Below are positions 51,698 through 60,145 of a stretch of 64,000 nucleotides of DNA, piece after piece. The notes under the pieces were generated by a model that did no database searches, was not told the DNA's origin, and saw only the letters and a list, made by a program, of their open reading frames with translations. The stretch comes from Desulfobacteraceae bacterium (GTDB lineage Bacteria > Desulfobacterota > Desulfobacteria > Desulfobacterales > RPRI01): assembly GCA_011391695.1 (NCBI GenBank), contig JAABQB010000003.1, positions 1-64,000 on the forward strand, given 5' to 3'. Made by a program: the position numbers and the translations under genes. Every line of letters starts with the position of its first letter. Position 1 is the first letter of the stretch.

Positions 51698-52452
51698 TTT
51701 ATTTGAAACAGACTGTCATCAAGACCTGTATTGATCTGCCAGTTACTGTATGAAATATAAATATCGCCTTCTCCCTGCATCTCATCAGGTTTGATCCTTC
51801 CCGCGGAAACAGGGTTGTCTTTTATTAAAAATGATGAATTGTCATTGCCTTGCATACCCTCCGGAAATGTAAGGTGGATGTGGGCTTTTTCGGGCATCAG
51901 CCAGTTTTCGGGACTCTGCTCAATATTTTTATATGTCAGTTTCACCAGGGCTTTTGTGCCTTTGAACGAATGGTTTTCCACCTGCAGAATCCGCCCGGGA
52001 TTGCCCCCAACCCATACATTGTAATACCGGATGCGGGTTTCGCTTTCGCCGGGTTCCACTTTGTATAAATCCGCCTGCACGTTGTCCAGATTCACGGTTT
52101 GTTTGAAGGTGATCCGGTTTTTCTCCGGATCGAACTGGAAAGGATCGAAAAAACCGCTGTTGCGGGGAATAGGCGCAAAACTTTTCGTTTCGATATGAAG
52201 CTTGTCCGGTTTCTTGAAATAGAGAAAAGCCTCAAAGTCGGGTATCCTGAAACCCGGGATCATTACTTTAACCTGTATTTTTACGGTGTAATCGCTCAAG
52301 TTCCGATACGGTCTCATGATCGCGTCAAAGACCTGAGGGGCGCCGGGATCCGATTTTGTTTCAGGGTTTTCCCGGGCTGATACCGGCATCGAAATAAACA
52401 TGAGCAATGCAATTATAATAAATGATGATTTGACCTTGTTGATGCCTTTCAT
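51694..52452 (-). CDS. outer-membrane lipoprotein-sorting (LolA-like) protein
   Basis: 252-aa exported protein with an N-terminal signal (SFIIIALLMFISMPVSA) and a beta-rich LolA-like domain: YRNLSDYTVKIQVKVM, FLYFKKPDKLHIETKSF and YNVWVGGNPGRILQVEN. LolA-type domains carry lipids or lipoproteins across the periplasm. It abuts the ABC permease gene with no gap and overlaps the SagB-like gene, so a periplasmic carrier for the ABC exporter is a reasonable inference. It is not the canonical LolA, which is shorter and coded elsewhere. Confidence 0.78.
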   Translation of the reverse strand: MKGINKVKSSFIIIALLMFISMPVSARENPETKSDPGAPQVFDAIMRPYRNLSDYTVKIQVKVMIPGFRIPDFEAFLYFKKPDKLHIETKSFAPIPRNSGFFDPFQFDPEKNRITFKQTVNLDNVQADLYKVEPGESETRIRYYNVWVGGNPGRILQVENHSFKGTKALVKLTYKNIEQSPENWLMPEKAHIHLTFPEGMQGNDNSSFLIKDNPVSAGRIKPDEMQGEGDIYISYSNWQINTGLDDSLFQIK

Positions 52453-53292
52453 TTACGAAAGAATATCCTTTCTGGAAAAATAGACAACTGCCGTGAGAAA
52501 AAAAGCGACCATAAAGCCGGCAAGGATGGTGATGTCCCGCCGGATGATATTCCAGGGAACCGGATCATCAAAAACTTTCTGCCAGGCATCAAAATAGTTG
52601 ACAAAGAGGTATGGACGGACAGCCTGGAAGAGCTCGAACGGCAAAGTGATTATAATAATGCTTACAATGATGACTGCCATGGTTGCGATTATGGGTCCGA
52701 TCGAATTGTCTGTGAAAGCAGAGAAGAGAAAACAAAGCGAAGATACGACAAACATCGCAAGGGTGGCCAATCCGTAAGCCATCAGAAAGAGATACGGGAG
52801 CCTGGTTTCCTGGATGACTAAGATTCCTTTGCGGATGACGAGCAAATCACCGCCGCCAAAAGCCCAAAGAGAAAGGCCTATAGTCAGTCCGCCTATGAAG
52901 AGTACCATAACGGCCGTATAAATAAGTGTGACGATAAACTTGGCTGTAATGATTCTGATTCTTGAAACAGAGTGTGTAAGCAGAAAACGAAAAGTTCCGG
53001 CATTACCTTCACCGGCGATCTGGTCCCCGGCAACGATAGTCAAAACAATGGGCACATGCACCCAGAGGGCGCCCATGAAGAAGAAGCCGAAAAACCATCC
53101 GTTGAGCACGTTGCCGCCGATGATGAAGTCATTCTGGAGAAGGGAAAGCAAGCTCCTTTTAAAAGAATTCTGACCGCCCAGTTTCAGTCCAATCACTACC
53201 ATCGGGACGATGATGCCAAACGCCATAAAACCTATATAGGTCCTCCATCGGGTAAAGGTCTTTATCAGCTCAAACCATATCAGGCGAATCAT
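52453..53292 (-). CDS. ABC-2 type transporter permease
   Basis: 279-aa membrane protein with about six helices, including YIGFMAFGIIVPMVVIGLKL, WVHVPIVLTIVAGDQIAGEGN, AMVLFIGGLTIGLSLWAF, LFLMAYGLATLAMFVVSSL and IIATMAVIIVSIIIITLPF. The GEGNAGTFRFLLTHSVSRIRIITAKF segment is typical of NatB/ABC-2 permeases. It overlaps its ATPase gene by 4 bp. Only one permease gene is present, so it is expected to dimerise. Confidence 0.9.
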   Translation of the reverse strand: MIRLIWFELIKTFTRWRTYIGFMAFGIIVPMVVIGLKLGGQNSFKRSLLSLLQNDFIIGGNVLNGWFFGFFFMGALWVHVPIVLTIVAGDQIAGEGNAGTFRFLLTHSVSRIRIITAKFIVTLIYTAVMVLFIGGLTIGLSLWAFGGGDLLVIRKGILVIQETRLPYLFLMAYGLATLAMFVVSSLCFLFSAFTDNSIGPIIATMAVIIVSIIIITLPFELFQAVRPYLFVNYFDAWQKVFDDPVPWNIIRRDITILAGFMVAFFLTAVVYFSRKDILS

Positions 53293-54218
53293 GGGTTGTC
53301 CGCTCCTTCGTGTCCCTCGATCAGGTTAAGGAAATAAGTTTCAAGTGAACGTTGCGGCACCAGGGCTTTTATATTGAAGCCGGCATTAACCAGCTGCCTG
53401 TTAAGCTCCGGGATGCTATCCTGATCCAGCTCGATATTAATGCCGCCGTCGCTGTGGATTCTTGCGGACCTGTAGGACTCATTTGTTTTAAGAAATTGGA
53501 TGGCTTCCGCGGGACGATCTGCTTTGATAAGCACTCCGGATGGTCCCTTTTTCAGCAGGTCGTTGACGCTGCCCTCCACACGGAGCCTGCCATGATGAAT
53601 TATGGCCATCCGGGTTGCAATCATCTCCACCTCATATAACAGGTGGGAGGATAACAGGACTGTTACTCCCCGTTCGCGGGACAATTCCAGTATAAGCTCC
53701 CGCACCTCCTTCATTCCCTGCGGATCAAGGCCGGTAGTCGGTTCATCAAGGATGATGAGCTGCGGTTCCTTCAGCAGGATCAGGGCAAGCCCAAGGCGCT
53801 GGTTCATACCGTGGGAATATGTTTTAACCGGATCACCGGCCCTGTCTGCAAGCTCAACCCGTTCAAGATATTTCATTATTTTCCGGCGGGAAACCGGCTT
53901 TTGCAGTCCCCCCAGAATTTCCATGTTGCGCAGTGCAGAGAGGTGACCATAAAAAGCCGGCTTTTCGACAACAGCACCCACACGCTCCAAGGCCCTGTGT
54001 CCGGCTTCTTTCAGGGATGCCCCGAAAATTTCCACATCTCCTTCAGTGGGGAATATGAGACGCAGAATCATTCGGATAGTTGTGCTTTTTCCCGCACCAT
54101 TGGGACCCAGAAAGCCGAATATTTCACCCTGCCTGACCTCGATATTCAGATGATCAACCGCCAACCTGTTTTTGTAGCGCTTTGTCAGGTTTATGGTACG
54201 CAGAATGATGTCGGTCAT
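53289..54218 (-). CDS. ABC transporter ATP-binding protein
   Basis: 309-aa CcmA/NatA-type ATPase of the exporter. Walker A is FLGPNGAGKSTTIRMIL, the Q-loop region VGAVVEKPAFYGHLS, the signature YSHGMNQRLGLALIL, Walker B LIILDEPTTGLDPQGM and the switch LLSSHLLYEVEMI. A C-terminal extension of about 80 residues is usual for this group. The signature SHGM rather than SGG is common in the subfamily. It overlaps the genes on both sides by 4 bp. Confidence 0.95.
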   Translation of the reverse strand: MTDIILRTINLTKRYKNRLAVDHLNIEVRQGEIFGFLGPNGAGKSTTIRMILRLIFPTEGDVEIFGASLKEAGHRALERVGAVVEKPAFYGHLSALRNMEILGGLQKPVSRRKIMKYLERVELADRAGDPVKTYSHGMNQRLGLALILLKEPQLIILDEPTTGLDPQGMKEVRELILELSRERGVTVLLSSHLLYEVEMIATRMAIIHHGRLRVEGSVNDLLKKGPSGVLIKADRPAEAIQFLKTNESYRSARIHSDGGINIELDQDSIPELNRQLVNAGFNIKALVPQRSLETYFLNLIEGHEGADNP

Positions 54219-54901
54219 GGCTTTGGCGGCCGCTGTCCCTTCTGCATTTTCTTCATCATTTCATTCATATTTCCCATACCGCCAATGCCCATTACTTCCG
54301 GCACGCTGTTTACTTTCTTGTAATCCTTAGGCACCTCGAACATGGAGGCTGTGGCTGCGCCTAACCTGATATCTTTGAACTTCATGATCATCTTGCCTCC
54401 GGATCCCTTATGGTCAGGGTTGGCCGGGACTGCAACTTCGGTTTGAATAGTGAAATTACTCAGGTCCTGCGCCTCCCAGATCGTTGCTTTATGCTTTTCC
54501 TCTGGCTTGCTCTTGCGGTAAAAAACAGTGTCGTATTTGATGCACGGGTGGCCGTCAATCGTATCGGTTCCCACCTTTTTTTTATCTAAAACCATATCCG
54601 GATCATGTACATCAGGTGTTCTTTCCTGGGTTTGTACAGGCTGCTCGAAGTATGTCTTTGTGACACTGTTCATCATAATGGTCTTTTTTGCGTCTGCGAG
54701 ACTGATAGTTACAAGGCCCTTCATGCCCGGGTTTTCTACACGGCTCTTGGTTCCCATTTTTGCCATGGGCATTTCCATTCCCGAAGAGACCATTGTAGCC
54801 GTGAAGTTATCCAGCGGGGCTGCAAAAACAGATAAACCGGTTAACAAAATAACCGCCATGAAAAAAATCGGCACCAGATACCTAAAATTCATTCTTGACA
54901 T
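54215..54901 (-). CDS. exported DUF4412-like protein
   Basis: 228-aa periplasmic protein. The signal peptide (LVPIFFMAVILLTGLSVFAAPLD) is followed by a beta-rich domain with SSGMEMPMAKMGTKSRVENPG, TIDGHPCIKYDTVFYRKSK and TIWEAQDLSNFTIQTEV, like DUF4412 and LolA-like folds. The C-terminal region is rich in Met, Gly and Lys (MGIGGMGNMNEMMKKMQKGQ). It is the first gene of the operon with the ABC exporter, the LolA-like protein and the SagB-like enzyme, so it may be a second periplasmic substrate or carrier protein. Confidence 0.75.
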   Translation of the reverse strand: MSRMNFRYLVPIFFMAVILLTGLSVFAAPLDNFTATMVSSGMEMPMAKMGTKSRVENPGMKGLVTISLADAKKTIMMNSVTKTYFEQPVQTQERTPDVHDPDMVLDKKKVGTDTIDGHPCIKYDTVFYRKSKPEEKHKATIWEAQDLSNFTIQTEVAVPANPDHKGSGGKMIMKFKDIRLGAATASMFEVPKDYKKVNSVPEVMGIGGMGNMNEMMKKMQKGQRPPKP

Positions 54902-55302
54902 AATTTCATCCTCCTTAATCTAAAAAGTCGTTCCCATATTACAGATCGAGGTTAATTTTTCTCAACAAGCCGCCTGCTTCCCATTTGGTAAGCAATCTTT
55001 GAATTATAATGTTGCATAGTTTGCAGAATTCGTCAATTAACGATTTCAAACGACCAAATTACTTGATACCGATGCAAAGATATCCTTTGTTCAATCAAAA
55101 AGCAGAAACGCTTACTTTAATGTGACGGAGAATGTATCCCTGAAAAAAATAGCGATTGATGATTCATTATTAAATCAGGAAAAGTTGAAACGAAAAGAAT
55201 ATTCATCCTTGAACCAAAAACGCTTGCATCGGAAAAGAAAGAGAAGCTGAAGGATAGCAGGGTCGATTTAAAACTCAAATAAAGGGGATGGGTAATTAAT
55301 GG
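54902..55302. other. 401-bp intergenic region between two minus-strand genes
   Basis: AAGGAGGA-type ribosome binding sequence for the DUF4412 gene is read on the minus strand just right of 54901. Further right the DNA is AT-rich. The plus strand between 55130 and 55285 reads like a broken lysine-rich frame, but it has no start or continuous phase, so no gene is called. Confidence 0.6.
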
Positions 55303-56109
55303 TTATTGTATCCCGTGCCTTAAGGCTATCTTTTCAAACATCCTGACAAGCCCCGTGCCGAGAGCAAATATTGATTCAATCTTTAAGTTTTCTTCCGCTG
55401 TTGAATCAAAAAACAGATTGAGATCCGATTCAAGACCCTCGTCGGGCTTCCAGTAGCAGATCAGTATCGGCACTTTTGGAAGAGGGTGCAGGACGAGCGA
55501 AATATCAGATTCATAATGATTTTCAACTTTCTTCCCGTTGAAGAGGTGAATCATATCTTCAAAGAGATCCGTATATGTGTCCGCGACTTTTTTTAAGGGT
55601 TTTTCACATCTCTGCCCGAACAACCGATACCAAGTCTTTCCATTTTTCAGTTCCCTGAAAGGAACCCATTTCCCGGATACCGGTATTCCGGCGCCATCGA
55701 TTATATAATTGAGTACCGGTAAAACAATCCACTGGTGCATGTGTATATCTGATGAAAGGTTCCCTTGTGAATCGACACTGAAGTCCTTGCCGAGAATCTT
55801 TAGCGTCAGTTTATCATTTGAAAACCTTCCGCCCAGCCTCCCGGCTGAAGATGACAGATCTATCGTAGATATTTTTCTTTTAAGCTGTTCCAGGGTTTCG
55901 TCAATATCCTGTTCCGGGTTCGCTCTTTTTTCGGTTTTCAAGCCAAACCGTTCGATTATATCGCTCTCCAGATAAGGGCATTCATCAAGCTGTTTTTCTC
56001 CTTTAAAAACGGCTACAGCAAATGCCAGACAAGTCGGTTCATTGCACTGCCTGCAATTTGATTTTTCAAGCAACCTGAATATTTCCATGGGATTATTGAG
56101 TTGAGTCAT
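55303..56109 (-). CDS. Fe-S cluster and DUF3786 domain protein
   Basis: 268-aa soluble protein. The first 60 residues form a four-Cys Fe-S motif, KSNCRQCNEPTCLAFAVAVF with Cys19, Cys22, Cys27 and Cys44 (DECPYL), like the small Fe-S domain of corrinoid proteins. The remainder matches DUF3786, with HQWIVLPVLNYIIDGAG and PKVPILICYWKPDEG. Such proteins occur in strict anaerobes and their function is unknown. Both an ATG at 56109 and a GTG at 56121 are possible starts, with weak ribosome binding sites. Confidence 0.8.
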   Translation of the reverse strand: MTQLNNPMEIFRLLEKSNCRQCNEPTCLAFAVAVFKGEKQLDECPYLESDIIERFGLKTEKRANPEQDIDETLEQLKRKISTIDLSSSAGRLGGRFSNDKLTLKILGKDFSVDSQGNLSSDIHMHQWIVLPVLNYIIDGAGIPVSGKWVPFRELKNGKTWYRLFGQRCEKPLKKVADTYTDLFEDMIHLFNGKKVENHYESDISLVLHPLPKVPILICYWKPDEGLESDLNLFFDSTAEENLKIESIFALGTGLVRMFEKIALRHGIQ

Positions 56110-56237
56110 ATATTGGTTCACAAAAGGTTCTTTCTATGGTTTTTCTTTGTCCTGTGAATCCGTCACCGCTTTGGAAAATTACATACATCCAAATATTACA
56201 CCGGTACGTTCTGGACAAGGCATTGTTTTGAAGGAAT

Positions 56238-56498
56238 ATGTATAGGTGGCCACCTCCGGGCATGCCGGCGTATATTTTTGACCGGATTCCTTTCCCCGGA
56301 CCTGACCTGCCGGCGCGGATCCCGGGTGAAATGACACCGGATCGAGTTAAGATCGTCAGAAAAGCCACGGCCATTGTGGAAAAAGAACTGACGGGAATGA
56401 AAGTTTTTGAGTCGAAGCGGTATAAACGGGAATCGCTGCCTGACTTACTGTTTGACCAGTTCTATCCAGCGATTTTTGGCCTGTCCCACCTCTTATAA
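56238..56498 (+). CDS. hypothetical 86-aa protein
   Basis: ATG 56238 follows AAGGAAT. The sequence starts MYRWPPPGMPAYIFDRIPF, is Pro-rich in the first half and charged-helical in the second (KIVRKATAIVEKELTGMKVF). I do not recognise it. The frame is open but overlaps an opposite-strand frame of similar length, so coding is only moderately supported. Apart from this, 56122-56537 holds no clear feature before tmRNA. Confidence 0.4.
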   Translation: MYRWPPPGMPAYIFDRIPFPGPDLPARIPGEMTPDRVKIVRKATAIVEKELTGMKVFESKRYKRESLPDLLFDQFYPAIFGLSHLL

Positions 56499-56537
56499 CG
56501 GGTTTTGTACTTCTTTGGATTGTGTTGGATCAGGTCT

Positions 56538-56890
56538 TGGTGGAGGCGGCGGGAGTTGAACCCGCGTCCGAAAATCTTCCGCACAGGCATCTACATACTT
56601 GTCCTGAAATTTATATATCGCTGATTCCGGCCTCCTTCAGGCTGGATGCCTGAACCAGCTACCCTGTTTTTGGTTCGATGGTTCATAACAGGTGGTACGA
56701 ACTATCTATCCTGCTGGTCGACGTCCTTATCAGGTCCGCAGGAAAAACCGGACAGGACGCTGGCCTTAAGCGGCCAGTGCGTAGTTATAATCGTCTGCGA
56801 TTATGTTTATTTCCCGCCTTTTTTACGAGCTGACAGGCGCTCGGTATGCAGCCTAAGCTTCTTTATCCCCGTCGAAGCCGTTTCGCCCCC
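56538..56890 (-). ncRNA. ssrA: transfer-messenger RNA (tmRNA)
   Basis: On the minus strand the 5-prime end GGGGGCGAAACGGCTTCGAC and the 3-prime end CCGCCTCCACCA form the tRNA-like acceptor, with a T arm CGCGGGTTCAACTCCCG. The tag reading frame is seen as GCA GAC GAT TAT AAC TAC followed by GCA CTG GCC GCT TAA, which gives ADDYNYALAA. The length of 353 nt is typical. smpB lies directly upstream on the same strand. Confidence 0.97.
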
Positions 56891-56962
56891 AAATTATAAA
56901 AGAGCCTTTTTAACTGTCTTTACTCTAAGCTCTTAACAGGCATTTGTCAAGCAATTGCTTTG

Positions 56963-57421
56963 TTACCGCCCGCTTCTTTCCCTGTCCATTTCCCTCTTTT
57001 CATCCCGTTTTTTAATGGCATCCCTCTTGTCGTACTGCCTTTTCCCTTTTGCCAGGGCTATTGATATTTTTACTTTTCCGTTCTTAAAATAAACCCTGAG
57101 AGGTATCAGGGAGTGACCTTTATCATTAACCTTGCTTGAAAGTTTATTTATTTCCTGCCTGTTTAAAAGGAGCTTTCTTGTTCTCAAAGGATCGTGGTTA
57201 CCGTAATAAGCAAAAGGGCATGGACCTATGTGCATCTGATGAACAAAGACTTCGCCATTCCTGATTTTAGCATAGGAATCCTTCAGATTGGCGCGGCCAA
57301 GCCGGAGTGATTTGACTTCTGTTCCAAGCAGCACCAGACCTGCTTCATATTCATCCTCTATGAAGTAGTCATGCCTTGCTTTTCGGTTTTCGCTGATTAT
57401 TTTGAAGCGCTCTTTTTCCAA
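56963..57421 (-). CDS. smpB: SsrA-binding protein SmpB
   Basis: 152-aa OB-fold protein that binds tmRNA and brings it to stalled ribosomes. Motifs are ISENRKARHDYFIEDEYEAG at the N-terminus, LGTEVKSLRLGRANLKDSYA, and the basic C-terminal tail (KGKRQYDKRDAIKKRDEKRE) that enters the mRNA channel. The length is normal. It lies 72 bp upstream of the tmRNA gene on the same strand, the common arrangement. Confidence 0.97.
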   Translation of the reverse strand: MEKERFKIISENRKARHDYFIEDEYEAGLVLLGTEVKSLRLGRANLKDSYAKIRNGEVFVHQMHIGPCPFAYYGNHDPLRTRKLLLNRQEINKLSSKVNDKGHSLIPLRVYFKNGKVKISIALAKGKRQYDKRDAIKKRDEKREMDRERSGR

Positions 57422-57452
57422 TATATTTTTCCGATAGTTTGAATTTTTTTCT

Positions 57453-59210
57453 TCACTGTCCTATCATCTCCCCGAACGAAGCCTCGACAAGTTTTATTGC
57501 GTCCATTGTAGTGGTCTGCTTCAGCGCTTCCATAATAAAACGCCGTGCATCTTCAACCTTAAGCGATCTTATCATATTCTTTACGGCCGGAATCGACTGA
57601 GGGTTCATACTCAACTCATCTATGCCGAGTCCGAGCAGAACCGGGACATTAAAAGGATCGCCTGCCATTTCCCCGCACATATAAACCTTAATGCCTTTTT
57701 CCTTCCCGACATCGGTTACATGCTTGATCATGCGCAAAATAGCAGGGTGAAACGGATGATAAAGATGCGCGACCTCCCTGTTGCCCCTGTCGATTGCAAG
57801 AGTATACTGGATAAGGTCATTTGTGCCTATACTGAAAAAATCGACCTCCTGTGCCATAACATCCGCCAATATAACCGCGGACGGAACTTCTATCATTATG
57901 CCGAATTCAATATTTTTATTATAAGCCTTCCCTTCTTTTTCAAGTGAATTTGCTGCCTCGTTCAGGAGCCTTTTTGTATCGCGGATTTCATCGAGGCTCG
58001 ATATCATAGGAATAAGGATCCTGACATTTCCAAATGCCGCGGCTCTCAATATCGCTCTTAACTGCGTTCTGAAAATATCGGGCTTTTTAAGGCAATACCT
58101 AATCGCACGGAGACCCAAAGCCGGGTTTGCTTCATCAGAGCCGTTTGAATTTGCGATCGCCTTGTCTCCGTTTATGTCAAGAGTTCGGATTGTTACCGGC
58201 CGCCGGCCCATGACTTCAACAACATCTTTATATTTATCAAAAAGTTCGTCTTCACCCGGAAACTCGTTTCGGGAGAGATACTGGAATTCAGTTCTGTACA
58301 GGCCTATTCCGTCACCGCCGTGATCCAGTACAGATACAACTTCTTCGGGAAGCTCTATGTTTCCCATTATCTGAAGGCTTAATCCGTCTAAAGTCTCCGC
58401 TTTAAGATGGCTGCCGCGTGACAGAAAGGCCTTGCGCTCTTCAAATCTGGCCTTAAGTTCCTTGTATTCGCTTAGCGTCTGATCCGTCGCGTTAAGGATA
58501 ACGATGCCTGTTGCTCCATCTATTATTATCCTGTCGTCATTGTTTATTATTTGAGTCGCATTACCCAGCCCGAGAACAGCCGGCACTTCAAGGGTGCGCG
58601 CAATTATGCTTGTGTGAGAAGCTTTTCCTCCACGGTCTGTCAGGAAACCCATTACCTTATCAAGTTGAATCTGGCTCGTATCTGCCGGGGAAAGATCCTT
58701 TGCGACCAGAATTACCCGCTTATCTATATTGCCGATATTTATTTCCTCGGTTCCGATAAGAAATCGCATTATGCGATCTGAAACATGGGTGATGTCATCA
58801 GAACGAGCCTTGAGATAAGAATCTGATATATCATGAAAAAGCATCTTTATGCCGGTCACCACCTTTTTAAGCGCCCATTCGGCATTTACTCTTTCATTTT
58901 TAATGGTCTCGATGGTTTTGTCATAGAGCATCTTGTCTTTAAGGAGCGCTACGTGGGTTTCAAGTATGCCGGTATGCCGACGCACATCTTCCGGAGCGTT
59001 CTCAATTATTGCCCGAAGCTCATCGGCGGCATTTTTTACAGCCATCTTAAAACGCTTGATCTCGCTGTCCAGGTTTTTCCTGCTGATAAAATATTTCTCA
59101 ACAATATCGATCCCTTCCTTATCAACAAGGTATGCCTTTCCTATGCAAATGCCTGGCGAAGCACCTGTTCCTATGAGTCTTATTTCTTTTTGTATTTCAT
59201 GATCGGGCAT
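57453..59210 (-). CDS. ptsI: phosphoenolpyruvate--protein phosphotransferase (PTS enzyme I)
   Basis: 585-aa soluble enzyme I that phosphorylates HPr from PEP. The active-site His is in DRGGKASHTSIIARTLEVP. The PEP-binding half shows GIGLYRTEFQYLSR, LDINGDKAI, ALGLRAIRYC, MIEVPSAV, FFSIGTNDLIQYTLAIDR and MCGEMAGDP. There is no N-terminal GAF, so it is not the PtsP type. It is 8 bp after HPr. No sugar EII gene is present in the window, so the system may be regulatory or serve distant EIIA proteins. Confidence 0.95.
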   Translation of the reverse strand: MPDHEIQKEIRLIGTGASPGICIGKAYLVDKEGIDIVEKYFISRKNLDSEIKRFKMAVKNAADELRAIIENAPEDVRRHTGILETHVALLKDKMLYDKTIETIKNERVNAEWALKKVVTGIKMLFHDISDSYLKARSDDITHVSDRIMRFLIGTEEINIGNIDKRVILVAKDLSPADTSQIQLDKVMGFLTDRGGKASHTSIIARTLEVPAVLGLGNATQIINNDDRIIIDGATGIVILNATDQTLSEYKELKARFEERKAFLSRGSHLKAETLDGLSLQIMGNIELPEEVVSVLDHGGDGIGLYRTEFQYLSRNEFPGEDELFDKYKDVVEVMGRRPVTIRTLDINGDKAIANSNGSDEANPALGLRAIRYCLKKPDIFRTQLRAILRAAAFGNVRILIPMISSLDEIRDTKRLLNEAANSLEKEGKAYNKNIEFGIMIEVPSAVILADVMAQEVDFFSIGTNDLIQYTLAIDRGNREVAHLYHPFHPAILRMIKHVTDVGKEKGIKVYMCGEMAGDPFNVPVLLGLGIDELSMNPQSIPAVKNMIRSLKVEDARRFIMEALKQTTTMDAIKLVEASFGEMIGQ

Positions 59211-59218
59211 GATGTTAA

Positions 59219-59500
59219 TTATTCTCCAAACCCTTTTTCAACCAGCATTACTATATCATTCAATACATCTATATCCGACTCATTGTCCGTTGTAATTTTT
59301 ATCATGGTTCCCTTTGAGCAGCCGAGTGTAAGTATGTCAATTATGCTGGAAGCATCAACCTTTTCATCGTCTTTTATAATCCAGATTATTTTTTCAGCCT
59401 GCATGGCAAGTCTTGCGATCTTGGCTGCTGCTCTCGCGTGAAGCCCGAGTTCGTTTGTTATCATTACACTCTTTGAAAAATTGCTATGTTCTTTGTTCAT
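59219..59500 (-). CDS. ptsH: phosphocarrier protein HPr
   Basis: 93-aa HPr-family protein. The active His is in NELGLHARAAAKIARLA. The Ser46-equivalent region reads VDASSIIDILTLG, which keeps Ser and could be a kinase target, though no HPr kinase gene is visible. ATG 59500 is chosen because the in-frame sequence upstream is hydrophobic and unconserved. It is followed 8 bp later by ptsI. Confidence 0.92.
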   Translation of the reverse strand: MNKEHSNFSKSVMITNELGLHARAAAKIARLAMQAEKIIWIIKDDEKVDASSIIDILTLGCSKGTMIKITTDNESDIDVLNDIVMLVEKGFGE

Positions 59501-59881
59501 AAACCAACTCTTTTGGAGATGATCCAATAAAATTATACAAGACAAAGATGGAATAATAAAAACAGTAACAATGCGGGGCTCTCTTGTCAATCCGTAATAA
59601 ATTGACGGCTTCTTAAAAAGTCATTCTGCTGTGTTGCACTTCATCTTTCGTCATTGCAGCGTACAATAAAGTACGCTTCATTCCTCAAGATTCGTGCGCC
59701 TTGCATAATGAGCTTTTTACTTTGCCGTCTTAAATTTCAACTTTTTCCAGAACCATAATCTGGGATCATCTGGGACCATCATCATTGACAGTTAGAAAAA
59801 TAGTTGATACAAAAAACTTACTGGTTGCCGGAGATTTCTATAAGCTGCAGTTATATTTTCCATTGGGTGAGGAGGTTTATA
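59501..59881. other. 381-bp intergenic region with a dispersed repeat
   Basis: Most of the right half upstream of the selenoprotein gene is occupied by repeat copy B at 59604-59729. The remainder is AT-rich leader with no gene; GAGGAGG at 59869-59875 is the ribosome binding site of the selenoprotein. Confidence 0.65.
59604..59729. repeat. 126-bp palindromic dispersed repeat (copy B, inverted)
   Basis: GACGGCTTCTTAAAAAGTCATTCTGCTG to GAGCTTTTTACTTTGCCGTC is the reverse complement of copy A at 20318-20445 with a few differences; for example the centre GCGTACAATAAAGTACGC replaces GCGTACATCTAAGTACGC when read in one direction. The internal palindrome around GTAC is kept, which suggests folding matters. 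Confidence 0.85.
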
Positions 59882-60109
59882 ATGGCTGAGAAAATTCTCA
59901 TTTTCGGAAAGGATACCTGACCTTTCACAACTGCCGCTCGTGAAGCGTATTCAAAAAGCGGGAAGAACTTTGAATATATCAATGTTCTTTCCGATACCGG
60001 AAATCTTGAATCGATGCTGAAAGTATCAAATGGCATTCGTAAGGTACCTGTTATTGTTGAGAAAGAGAATGTTATAATAGGCTTTGAGGGCAAAACCTGA
60101 CGTATTTAA
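59882..60109 (+). CDS. glutaredoxin-like selenoprotein with N-terminal and C-terminal Sec (Uxx-star type)
   Basis: 75-aa thioredoxin-fold protein if two in-frame TGA codons are read as Sec. The first, 59918-59920, gives FGKDTU13PFTTAAREAY, where glutaredoxins have CPFC or CPYT. The second, 60098-60100, gives EGKTU73RI and then TAA, the Sec-x-x-stop ending known from a glutaredoxin-like selenoprotein group. Between them the glutaredoxin cis-Pro motif RKVPVIVEKENVIIGFEG is intact. GAGGAGG lies 6 bp before the ATG. Hairpins follow both UGAs. Without Sec reading, only 12 codons would be translated, though the downstream codons are clearly conserved-family sequence. It likely acts as a thiol/selenol reductase or selenium- and redox-related factor. 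Confidence 0.85.
59935..59947 (+). promoter_or_regulatory. putative SECIS for the first UGA of the glutaredoxin-like gene
   Basis: CGCT (59935-59938) pairs with AGCG (59944-59947), closing the loop CGTGA, which begins 18 nt after the UGA. The stem is only four base pairs, so this is a weak prediction, although G near the loop start fits the bacterial pattern. Confidence 0.45.
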
Positions 60110-60113
60110 TTTG

Positions 60114-60130
60114 CCCGGCAGTTTACCGGG
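60114..60130 (+). promoter_or_regulatory. putative SECIS for the C-terminal UGA, located past the stop codon
   Basis: CCCGG (60114-60118) pairs with CCGGG (60126-60130) around a seven-base loop that starts 18 nt after the UGA at 60098-60100. An A run, not a T run, follows, so it is not a plus-strand terminator. The spacing equals that of the first UGA hairpin. Confidence 0.5.
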
Positions 60131-60145
60131 AAAAAAAGTTGTTCC

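Noticed and set aside
55130-55285. Fragment of a decayed lysine-rich gene
   Set aside because: Readable stretches in two phases exist but there is no start, ribosome binding site or recognisable domain.
60114-60130. Terminator after the glutaredoxin-like gene
   Set aside because: An A run rather than a T run follows on the plus strand. Position relative to the UGA fits a SECIS better.
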